Part shown: one piece after another, positions 30,984 to 37,363 of the stretch
Layout: each line of letters begins with the position of its first letter
How positions within the stretch are numbered: the first letter of the stretch is position 1
Origin: CAZCBJ01 sp964496705
Lineage (GTDB): Bacteria > Chloroflexota > Anaerolineae > Anaerolineales > Anaerolineaceae
Length of the DNA stretch: 37,363 nt
Assembly: GCA_964496705.1 (NCBI GenBank)
Contig: CAZCBJ010000012.1
Location: 1-37,363 of the forward strand
Reading direction: 5' to 3'
Notes under the pieces: model-generated
Seen by the model: the letters and a program-made list of their open reading frames with translations, nothing else
Database searches by the model: none
What the model was told of the DNA's origin: nothing
Position numbers and translations under genes: made by a program

Positions 30984-32103
30984 GTTCATCCAGAGCATCA
31001 TGCAACCGGCGTTCGCGTTGATCCGAAGTATCCCACAACAAAAGTTGATCTGGAACCCTGCTTAATGATGACGCTCCCACCCCAAGCAAACGCACTCGTT
31101 TACCCGGTTTCCACATCATATTCAGCAAATGGCAGGCTGTCTGAAAAATCACACGATCTTGATCAGTGGGCTGAGAGAATGACCTCTGGCGTGTATGTGT
31201 GGAAAAATCAGGCCAACGCAGTTTGATCCGGATGGTTCGTGCTTGTACACCTTTACGTCGAAGCGCCCTGGCTATTTCAGACGACTGAGACAATAGGGTT
31301 TTCTCAAGGATACGCCAATCTCCTTCATCATCAGCAAATGTCAATTCTTGACTGATGGATTTCATCTCGGATTCGGTTGACAAGGGTCGATGATCAATCC
31401 CTCGGGCGCGTTGTCCCATTTCAGGCCCATTCCTTCCAAACACATCCCGCATATATCCATCTGATTTCTCAGCCAGCTCGCCAATCGTCTTGACTCCCAG
31501 ATCATTCAATCGTCCGGCGGTCTTCGGACCAATTCCCCATAATTCTCTGACTGGTAATGGCGCCAGAAATTGCGCCTCTGTGCCCGGAGGAACATATCGA
31601 ATAGCCTGCGGCGGTTGATTCCCCCGATGGGCAGACTTCCCCACATTGGTGGCAATCTTCGCGACCAGCTTGTTGCTGGCCACCCCTAACGAACAAGGCA
31701 ATCTCAATTCGCGAAGTATATCCTGCTGCAGCTTTCGGGCAATGGACAAACCATCATCCGGCATATCGCTAACATCTAGAAAAGCCTCATCAATGGATAT
31801 CTGCTCCACCAGCGGTGTCAGTTGACCCAGGATTCTCATAACCTGAACAGATTTCTCATGATATGCCGAAAAATCACTCGGAAGGATGATCAAATCCTGG
31901 CACAGGCGCACAGCCCTCGCCATCGGCATTGCTGAATGTATCCCCAACATCCGGGCTGCATACGAACACGAAGAAACAACCCCCCTCTCCCCTGGTCTAC
32001 CTCCCACAGCAAATGCTTTTCTCATCAACGACCCATTCTTTAGCTCTTCCACTGAGCAGAAGAAAGCATCCAGGTCAAGGTGAATGATCTTTCGCGATCC
32101 CAT
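30925..32103 (-). CDS. dinB: DNA polymerase IV (Y-family translesion polymerase)
   Basis: A 392-residue Y-family polymerase. IIHLDLDAFFCSVEEL holds the first catalytic Asp near residue 10 and the steric-gate region, and QISIDEAFLDVSD carries the catalytic Asp-Glu pair. SLGVASNKLVAKIAT and the helix-hairpin-helix-like WGIGPKTAGRLNDLGV follow, then the little-finger domain. The ATG at 32103 is chosen because the family begins MxxRKIIHxDxD; a GTG at 32130 would add nine residues. The C-terminus lacks an obvious clamp-binding peptide. It overlaps the GT4 gene by 59 bases, and the alternative end cannot be earlier because the frame is open. No SOS-type box was recognised. Confidence 0.95.
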   Translation of the reverse strand: MGSRKIIHLDLDAFFCSVEELKNGSLMRKAFAVGGRPGERGVVSSCSYAARMLGIHSAMPMARAVRLCQDLIILPSDFSAYHEKSVQVMRILGQLTPLVEQISIDEAFLDVSDMPDDGLSIARKLQQDILRELRLPCSLGVASNKLVAKIATNVGKSAHRGNQPPQAIRYVPPGTEAQFLAPLPVRELWGIGPKTAGRLNDLGVKTIGELAEKSDGYMRDVFGRNGPEMGQRARGIDHRPLSTESEMKSISQELTFADDEGDWRILEKTLLSQSSEIARALRRKGVQARTIRIKLRWPDFSTHTRQRSFSQPTDQDRVIFQTACHLLNMMWKPGKRVRLLGVGASSLSRVPDQLLLWDTSDQRERRLHDALDELRERFGDKAVYRGDELDPD

Positions 32104-32220
32104 GGGATTTCTTAATTTTACACCAACCACTCACTCATGAAATTTTATTCATTTCCTACGGTCATCGTGTAGATTAGATTGAGGTAAAATTCTTGTATAT
32201 TCCAATCGAGAGGAAAAATC

Positions 32221-33537
32221 ATGGATTCCATCCTGAAGAGACGTGCTATCCAATCATGGGTGATGTATGACTGGGCAAACTCGGGCTTCGTCACCACCAT
32301 TACTGCAGCAGTTCTGCCTGTTTATTATGCAAATGTGGCTGCATCTGGATTGCAAGAAAATCTTGTGACTGCTTATTGGGCATACACCACAACGATTGCT
32401 TTATTATTGGTTGCGGTAATTGGCCCGATTTTGGGCACCATGGCTGACTTTCAAGGTTCGAAAAAACGTTTTCTATCCACATTCATGTTAATGGGTGTCA
32501 TCGCATCGATATTATTATATTTGGTTGGGGAGGGAGATTGGTTCCTGGCATCCGCCATTTACATTGTGGCAAGTATCGGTCTATCCGGTTCGCTGGTATT
32601 CTATGACTCTCTACTCCCTCATGTCGCTGGTCCAGAAGAAATTGATCAGGTCTCATCCAGAGGATATGCCTTGGGCTATCTTGGTGGAGGGATACTGCTG
32701 GCGGTTAACCTAGCTATGATCATGGTCGTTCCCGAGTTGGTGCCCAGCCTGACAACCTCTTTCATGACTCGTCTGGCATTTGTCACGGTTGGTATCTGGT
32801 GGCTTTCTTTTTCCATTCCGATCCTGATCAACGTCAAAGAACCCCCCCGGCGAATTATGCAAGGCGAAACCTTTCAAACCAATCCTTTTCTTGCCAGTTT
32901 CAGACGGCTCGGAAATACATTTGGAAAAATCAAGCAATACCGCCAATTAATGTTGTTCATCATTGCATTCTGGCTCTATAACAACGGTATCGGCACAATC
33001 ATCTATATGGCCAGTATATATGGCAAAGAACTGCAATTCAGCGATGTGACCGTCATCGGCACATTACTGATGGTGCAATTTGTCGCCATGCCTTTTGCTT
33101 TGTTATTCGGTTGGCTGGCTAAAAAACTGGGCACCAAACGCGCCATCTATCTCAGTCTATTAGTCTATACGTTTATCGCCATTGGTGGTTTCCTGATGCA
33201 AAAAGAAATCCATTTCTGGATTCTCGGGTTTGCGGTTGCTACCGTACAGGGAGGCAGCCAGGCCTTGAGCCGCTCTCTGATTGGACGGATGATGCCAAAA
33301 AGCCTGTCCGCTGAGTTTTATAGTTTCTTTGCAGTCAGTGAGAAAATTGCAGGGACTGTCGGTCCGTTGGTTTTTGGGCTGGCCAGCCAGTTGTTGGGCG
33401 GCGGTCGCGTTGGCATTGTATCTTTGATTATCTTTTTCATCGCTGGAGCATTGGTCCTCTCCAGGGTTAACGAAAACGAGGGCATTCGTGTCGCCAAGGC
33501 GGAAGAAGATGCCTTGGTGGCGGCTGGCGCTGCTTAA
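32221..33537 (+). CDS. MFS transporter, UMF1 (Atg22-like) family
   Basis: A 438-residue membrane protein with about twelve hydrophobic segments. The N-terminus IQSWVMYDWANSGFVTTITA is diagnostic of the UMF1/Atg22-like group, followed by IGPILGTMADFQGSKKR (A-motif position). QGGSQALSRSLIGRMMPKSL and SAEFYSFFAVSEKIAGTVGP are further conserved family segments. The yeast relative exports amino acids from vacuoles; the bacterial substrate is unknown. GAGAGG lies 7 bases before the ATG. Divergent from dinB across 117 bases; its last 4 bases overlap the convergent epimerase gene. Confidence 0.9.
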   Translation: MDSILKRRAIQSWVMYDWANSGFVTTITAAVLPVYYANVAASGLQENLVTAYWAYTTTIALLLVAVIGPILGTMADFQGSKKRFLSTFMLMGVIASILLYLVGEGDWFLASAIYIVASIGLSGSLVFYDSLLPHVAGPEEIDQVSSRGYALGYLGGGILLAVNLAMIMVVPELVPSLTTSFMTRLAFVTVGIWWLSFSIPILINVKEPPRRIMQGETFQTNPFLASFRRLGNTFGKIKQYRQLMLFIIAFWLYNNGIGTIIYMASIYGKELQFSDVTVIGTLLMVQFVAMPFALLFGWLAKKLGTKRAIYLSLLVYTFIAIGGFLMQKEIHFWILGFAVATVQGGSQALSRSLIGRMMPKSLSAEFYSFFAVSEKIAGTVGPLVFGLASQLLGGGRVGIVSLIIFFIAGALVLSRVNENEGIRVAKAEEDALVAAGAA

Positions 33538-33941
33538 TTTGTTACTTCGTATAATTCAACCAATACCCCATTTGCGCTTTTCGGGTGGATAAACGCCATC
33601 TTTCTGCCCGGAAGCTCAAGTGGGGTTTCGTTGATCAGGCGGATGCCTTTTTCCTTCAACTGTGCCAACATTTCCACGATGTCGTCCACCTCAAAACACA
33701 GATGATGCATTCCTCCACCACGCTCCTGGATAAATTTCGCCACACCCGAGTCATCTACCGTGGGTTTGACAAGTTCCACCTCGGTATCTCCGACTGGCAT
33801 GAAGACCACTATTGCTTTTTGGCTGGGCACATCTTCTGAATGATCAACCGGTAAACCCAGCCCTTCCTGCCAGAATGACAACGCCGTCTCAATTTCCGGC
33901 ACGGCAATCGCAATGTGATTAACTCGTAAAATTTTGGCCAT
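33534..33941 (-). CDS. mce: methylmalonyl-CoA epimerase
   Basis: A 135-residue vicinal-oxygen-chelate enzyme interconverting (R)- and (S)-methylmalonyl-CoA. It begins ILRVNHIAIAVPEIETALSF with the first metal His, has HHLCFEVDDI with the second, and ends with GVLVELYEV carrying the metal Glu. Length is standard. The ATG at 33941 is favoured by family alignment; an ATG at 33968 overlapping the mutase stop by 10 bases would add nine residues and could allow coupling. Lying directly after the mutase gene, it completes the propionyl-CoA/succinyl-CoA interconversion. Confidence 0.93.
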   Translation of the reverse strand: MAKILRVNHIAIAVPEIETALSFWQEGLGLPVDHSEDVPSQKAIVVFMPVGDTEVELVKPTVDDSGVAKFIQERGGGMHHLCFEVDDIVEMLAQLKEKGIRLINETPLELPGRKMAFIHPKSANGVLVELYEVTN

Positions 33942-33958
33942 CTTTTTAAATACCCTTT

Positions 33959-35608
33959 CTAGATCCATGATGCAGGCTGATATTCACCCCACACAGCCCG
34001 CAAAAGATGACAGATTTCTCCCAATGTGATTGAGTGTTCCACGCACTCAATAAATAGAGGCATCAACTCATCTGATCCTCTGGCGGCTGCCTCAAGGCGG
34101 GTGAATAATTCAGCCACTTTGTCTGCATCGCGCGAGGCACGGATTGCAGTCAGTTTTGAACATTGCGCTTTCTCAATGGCCGGATCCACAGACACCCTTT
34201 CTAGATCAAGTATCTCCTGAACCTGGAAGGCATTCACCCCCACCACTGTGGTCTCCCTGGTTTCAACGGCAAGTTGATAACGATACGAAGCCTCTTGAAT
34301 TTCCTTTTGCATGTAGCCGTTTTCAATAGACGAGAGAGCACCGCCCATTTCATCGATCAAATGAATGTACATCCGCGCTCGATTACAAATTTCATCGGTC
34401 AAATATTCAATCAGGTAAGATCCGGCAAAAGGATCAACGCTGTCTGCAACGCCCGATTCATTAGCAATGATTTGTTGGGTTCTTAAGGCAACTTGCACAG
34501 ATTTCTCAGTTGGCAACCACAAAGCCTCATCCATGCTGTTTGTGTGCAGCGACTGCGTCCCTCCCAGCACCGCTGCCAACGCCTGCAGGGTCACCCGTAC
34601 CACATTGTTCTCAGGCTGCTGCGCCGTCAAAGTAGATCCTGCAGTTTGGGTGTGAAATCGCAACATAATCGAACGAGGGTCTTTCGCGCCGAACCGTTCT
34701 TTCATGATTTCGGCCCACAGTCTTCTGGCAGCCCGATATTTGGCTATTTCCTCAAACAGGTTGTTGTGAGCGTTAAAGAAAAACGACAACTGTGGGGCGA
34801 ACTCATCCACCGCCAATCCAGCTTTCAAGGCGGCGTTGACATATTCGATGGCATTGGCCAATGTGAATGCCACCTCTTGCACCGCAGTGGAACCTGCCTC
34901 GCGGATGTGGTACCCGGAAATGCTTATCGTATTCCAATTCGGAACATGGGCTTTACAATAGCCAAAAACATCTGTGATCAAACGTAAAGAGGGTTTGGGA
35001 GGAAAGATATAAGTTCCCCGCGCGACAAATTCTTTTAAAATATCGTTTTGGATTGTCCCGCGTAAATGTTTTTCCTCAACGCCCTGTCGGCGACCAACAG
35101 CGATATACATGGCCAACAGGATGGCCGCCGGAGCATTGATCGTCATGCTGGTGGAGACTTTCGACAACGGAATCTCCTGAAAAAGTGTCGCCATATCATC
35201 TATGGACGACACTGACACACCCACTTTACCAACTTCACCCGCCGCTAGCGGATCGTCTGCGTCATAACCGATCTGGGTGGGTAGATCAAAAGCCACGGAG
35301 AGACCAGTCTGCCCTTGTTGTAACAGGAAGCGATAACGGCGGTTTGATTCCTCCGCCGAAGCAAAACCAGCATATTGTCGCATCGTCCAAAAACGCCCGC
35401 GATACATGGTCGGTTGGATTCCACGGGTAAAAGGATACTCACCGGGAAATCCCAAGCTATCGGCATAATTCGCCACACCCGGCAAGGCTACACGAGGAAT
35501 GGGAATACCTGATGAAGTGGTGAATTCCTTTTTCCTTTCAGGAAAACGCTCGATCGCAGGCTGCAAGATTTCGTTTTCCCAACGTTCTTGTTCCTTTTTA
35601 GTGTCCAT
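33959..35608 (-). CDS. methylmalonyl-CoA mutase, large (substrate-binding) subunit
   Basis: A 549-residue catalytic subunit of the two-gene type of coenzyme-B12-dependent mutase, which interconverts methylmalonyl-CoA and succinyl-CoA. TTSSGIPIPRV and YPFTRGIQPTMYRGRFWTMR, QTGLSVAFDLPTQIGYDADD, TINAPAAILLAMY and LRFHTQTAGSTLTAQQPENN are family landmarks. It lacks the C-terminal B12-binding domain (no DxHxxG), as expected when this is encoded by a separate gene, which is not in this window. GGAG lies 6 bases before the ATG, and TATACT is found about 35 bases upstream. The epimerase follows directly. Confidence 0.94.
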   Translation of the reverse strand: MDTKKEQERWENEILQPAIERFPERKKEFTTSSGIPIPRVALPGVANYADSLGFPGEYPFTRGIQPTMYRGRFWTMRQYAGFASAEESNRRYRFLLQQGQTGLSVAFDLPTQIGYDADDPLAAGEVGKVGVSVSSIDDMATLFQEIPLSKVSTSMTINAPAAILLAMYIAVGRRQGVEEKHLRGTIQNDILKEFVARGTYIFPPKPSLRLITDVFGYCKAHVPNWNTISISGYHIREAGSTAVQEVAFTLANAIEYVNAALKAGLAVDEFAPQLSFFFNAHNNLFEEIAKYRAARRLWAEIMKERFGAKDPRSIMLRFHTQTAGSTLTAQQPENNVVRVTLQALAAVLGGTQSLHTNSMDEALWLPTEKSVQVALRTQQIIANESGVADSVDPFAGSYLIEYLTDEICNRARMYIHLIDEMGGALSSIENGYMQKEIQEASYRYQLAVETRETTVVGVNAFQVQEILDLERVSVDPAIEKAQCSKLTAIRASRDADKVAELFTRLEAAARGSDELMPLFIECVEHSITLGEICHLLRAVWGEYQPASWI

Positions 35609-35658
35609 GATTACTCCATCCGTTCCATTTTTTTTTGAGTATACCTTAGCCCCTCCGT

Positions 35659-35687
35659 TTGTGGAATTAATTTCCTTATGGTAAACT
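35659..35687 (+). promoter_or_regulatory. promoter of the CPA2 antiporter gene
   Basis: TTGTGG (35659-35664) and TAAACT (35682-35687) with a 17-bp spacer and an extended -10 TGG. An in-frame ATG at 35678 lies inside this promoter, which supports the downstream start at 35717. Confidence 0.6.
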
Positions 35688-35716
35688 TCTACCGAATTTT
35701 ACAGTTTGAAACGACT

Positions 35717-36943
35717 ATGACCCATTTCCTCGAGCTCATCTTTGCACTAAGTGTCATTTTATTTTCGGCGAAATTCGCCGGCTACATCAGCTCTCGTCTC
35801 GGGCAGCCTTCCGTGTTGGGAGAGTTGATCGTTGGTTTGATCTTGGGCCCATCTCTGATTGACCTTACTCATCTGCCGTTTATTCAGGATACCCATCTTT
35901 TGGATGAAGTTATTGCTGAAATCGGCGAATTGGGTGTTCTGTTACTCATGTTCCTGGCCGGCCTTGAGCTGCACTTGAATGACCTAGCCAAGAATACGCG
36001 CGTGTCTGCATATGCTGGTACGTTGGGTGTTCTGGTCCCGGTCGGTCTGGGCTGGGGATTAGGGCGGTTGGTTGGTCTGGAGCCTTCCCCTGCCTTCTTC
36101 TTAGGCCTCACCCTGGGAGCGACCAGCGTAAGTATTTCGGCACAAACATTAATGGAGTTAAAAGTACTTCGCAGCAGGGTCGGATTGGGCTTGTTGGGAG
36201 CAGCGGTTTTCGACGATATCCTCGTCATCCTCTTCTTATCAACTTTTGTTGCTTTGGTGAATGGCGGCAACGGTCTTCTTGAGATTGTTATAGTGTTAGG
36301 GAGAATGATTCTTTTCCTCGGCTTGAGCGCAGGTTTTGGGGTGTTCATTCTTCCAACCCTCACGAAAGTGATTGGTAAATTGGAGATCAGTCAAGGAAGC
36401 CTGACCTTTGCAATCATCATACTCCTGATCTACGGTCTTGCTGCCGAACTGGTGGGCAACATGGCAGCCATAACCGGCACGTTTTTGGCTGGTTTGATGT
36501 TTGGCCGCACTCAGGGAAAAACTCCCATTCAGCGTGGTATTCAGACTCTGGCATTCTCTTTCTTTGTCCCGGTATTTTTCATATCCATTGGCTTAAAGAT
36601 AGATTGGCATAGTTTCACGCTGAACGATTTTTGGGTTCTTCTCGCGGTCACCGCGGTTGCCATCATCGGCAAGATTTTCGGTGCTGGCTTGGGTGCCAAA
36701 CTGGCAAAATTCTCATGGCGTGAATCCACACAGATTGGATTGGGCATGGTTTCACGCGGCGAGGTCGGCTTGATCGTTGCCGCAGTCGGAATTGATGAAA
36801 ACCTGATCTCCGCCCAATACCTACCCGCCATCGTCGGTATGATCTTGATTTCCACGTTGGTCACGCCGCCCCTGCTTCGCGCAGCCTTTGGCGGTCGAAA
36901 AGGATTAGGAAGCGATGTTCACCAGGAAGTGAAGAATGACTAA
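35717..36943 (+). CDS. cation:proton antiporter, CPA2 (KefB/NapA-like) family
   Basis: A 408-residue membrane protein with about twelve hydrophobic segments, exchanging Na+ or K+ for protons. The N-terminal half shows AGYISSRLGQPSVLGELIVG and LILGPSLID, typical of the family, and LGVLLLMFLAGLELHL. The ion-binding helix region is AAVFDDILVILFLSTFVALV with paired Asp-Asp. MVSRGEVGLIVAAVGI is also conserved. It lacks the C-terminal TrkA-N domains of Kef channels. The start at 35717 is preferred because a promoter covers the earlier ATG. A PII-like gene starts 13 bases after the stop, suggesting a regulatory partner. Confidence 0.9.
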   Translation: MTHFLELIFALSVILFSAKFAGYISSRLGQPSVLGELIVGLILGPSLIDLTHLPFIQDTHLLDEVIAEIGELGVLLLMFLAGLELHLNDLAKNTRVSAYAGTLGVLVPVGLGWGLGRLVGLEPSPAFFLGLTLGATSVSISAQTLMELKVLRSRVGLGLLGAAVFDDILVILFLSTFVALVNGGNGLLEIVIVLGRMILFLGLSAGFGVFILPTLTKVIGKLEISQGSLTFAIIILLIYGLAAELVGNMAAITGTFLAGLMFGRTQGKTPIQRGIQTLAFSFFVPVFFISIGLKIDWHSFTLNDFWVLLAVTAVAIIGKIFGAGLGAKLAKFSWRESTQIGLGMVSRGEVGLIVAAVGIDENLISAQYLPAIVGMILISTLVTPPLLRAAFGGRKGLGSDVHQEVKND

Positions 36944-36956
36944 TTCAGGAGAACCT

Positions 36957-37316
36957 ATGAAATTCATGATCCTATTTGTGCTTCACGACATGACCTGCCT
37001 GGAAGAAATTTTGGATGCTTGGGAAACCGCCGGGGTGACGGGGATTACCATTTTGCTCAGCACAGGTCTCGGTAGGTTACGCGACCATTCTGCACTGCGA
37101 GATGACATTTCTTTATTTCCAAGTTTACATGATCTCGAAGATCATGTAGAGCAAACCAATCGCACCCTGCTCACGGTGGTGGAGGGCGAACCGCTGGTGG
37201 ATAAAGTGATCAAGGTCACCCAGAATATTATCGGCGATTTGAATCTACCTAAAACGGGCATTCTGGTGGTGCTGCCTATCGCCCGGGTTTACGGTCTGAA
37301 TAGAATCGACGAATAG
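36957..37316 (+). CDS. PII-like (GlnB-related fold) small protein
   Basis: A 119-residue protein that resembles PII-like regulators: MKFMILFVLHDMTCLEEILD opens a first beta-alpha unit, GVTGITILLSTGLGRLRDHS corresponds to the region before the T-loop, and LLTVVEGEPLVDKVIKVTQN with LPKTGILVVLPIARVYGL gives the second beta-alpha-beta. The conserved PII signature with its modifiable Tyr is absent, so nitrogen sensing is not implied. CAGGAG precedes the ATG at 36957; an ATG at 36936 overlaps the antiporter stop. Position behind a transporter is typical of PII-like proteins that gate transport. Ligand unknown. Confidence 0.6.
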   Translation: MKFMILFVLHDMTCLEEILDAWETAGVTGITILLSTGLGRLRDHSALRDDISLFPSLHDLEDHVEQTNRTLLTVVEGEPLVDKVIKVTQNIIGDLNLPKTGILVVLPIARVYGLNRIDE

Positions 37317-37322
37317 GCGAGG

Positions 37323-37363
37323 ATGCGCGTTCTGGCGGTTGATATTGGCACAGGGACACAGGA
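37323..37363 (+). CDS. DUF1786-type protein, N-terminal fragment (runs off window)
   Basis: An ATG 6 bases after the PII-like stop opens a frame reading MRVLAVDIGTGTQ to the window edge. This start matches DUF1786 proteins (K/R-ILAVDVGTGTQDILL), an ASKHA/actin-like nucleotide-binding beginning. A GGCGAGG element precedes it. Only 13 residues are visible, so the call is tentative. Confidence 0.5.
   Translation, partial: MRVLAVDIGTGTQ

Noticed and set aside
32104..32220. SOS-type operator before dinB
   Set aside because: Neither a CTGT-N8-ACAG nor a GAAC-N4-GTTC type box is present in the gap, so LexA control is not supported.
34493..34987. Open frame of 164 codons on the plus strand
   Set aside because: It is antisense to the well-supported methylmalonyl-CoA mutase gene and has no family signature.
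35884..36363. Open frame of 159 codons on the minus strand
   Set aside because: It is antisense to the CPA2 antiporter; Arg/Pro/Thr-rich as expected for the complement of membrane helices.
1..37363. CRISPR arrays, insertion sequences, prophage or integrative element ends
   Set aside because: No regularly spaced repeats, transposase, integrase or duplicated tRNA ends were seen near any of the five tRNA genes.

Overview
The window looks like chromosomal DNA of an uncultured bacterium, most likely Chloroflexota, class Anaerolineae. This is inference, drawn from a GH31 lipoprotein with an N-terminal domain style common in that phylum, a two-subunit-type methylmalonyl-CoA mutase beside its epimerase, and a UMF1-type MFS transporter; no 16S gene is present. 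A run of ten Ns at 17959-17968 marks an assembly join, so this is probably a draft or metagenome-assembled genome. No phage, insertion sequence, CRISPR array or integrase was seen. Gene content is mainly housekeeping and central metabolism.

Layout. 1-1148 (minus): the 5' end of argG behind a leader with an attenuator-like structure, and an M55 aminopeptidase. 1277-3580 (plus): a GT-C membrane glycosyltransferase and a MenG/UbiE methyltransferase. 3582-5527: an S51/cyanophycinase-like protein with a CysS-like tail, tRNA-Phe, an ArsC-type gene remnant and the RNase P RNA gene. 5666-7973 (plus): tpiA and a solute-binding lipoprotein. 7965-9799: a large membrane protein and tRNAs Cys, Gly and Lys. 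9800-14181 (minus): a GH31 lipoprotein, an ABC ATPase remnant and proline iminopeptidase. 14266-15339: gpsA. 15331-22105 (minus): a compact run of seven genes (DnaQ-type exonuclease, a nucleotidyltransferase-like unknown, RarA, a histidine phosphatase, a DarA/PII-like protein interrupted by the Ns, two overlapping MFS transporters). 22150-28404 (minus): EamA transporter and HAD hydrolase, then a catabolic cluster (D-2-hydroxyacid dehydrogenase, two CoA-transferase subunits, small membrane protein, aldehyde dehydrogenase). 28566-29645: a DUF429-like gene coupled to a zinc-ribbon protein, and tRNA-Thr. 29688-33537: a GT4 glycosyltransferase, DNA polymerase IV and an MFS transporter. 33534-35608 (minus): methylmalonyl-CoA epimerase and mutase. 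35717-37363 (plus): a CPA2 antiporter, a PII-like protein and the start of a DUF1786-type gene.

Genome style. Promoters of stable RNAs and argG are close to consensus sigma-70 (TTGAC[A/G], 16-17 bp spacer, TAxxxT). Several protein genes have a -10 box only 6-7 bases from the start codon and no Shine-Dalgarno, which suggests leaderless mRNAs, while others have strong AGGAGG sites. Every convergent pair of intact genes abuts or overlaps, so there is no room for classical terminators between them. The two longest gene-poor stretches hold degraded genes rather than empty DNA.

Most interesting items: the putative arginine-rich leader peptide and three-hairpin attenuator before argG; the unannotated nucleotidyltransferase-like protein between a DnaQ exonuclease and RarA; the DUF429/zinc-ribbon pair; the S51-like/CysS-tail fusion; the PII-like protein behind a CPA2 antiporter; and evidence that the assembly gap is really zero length.
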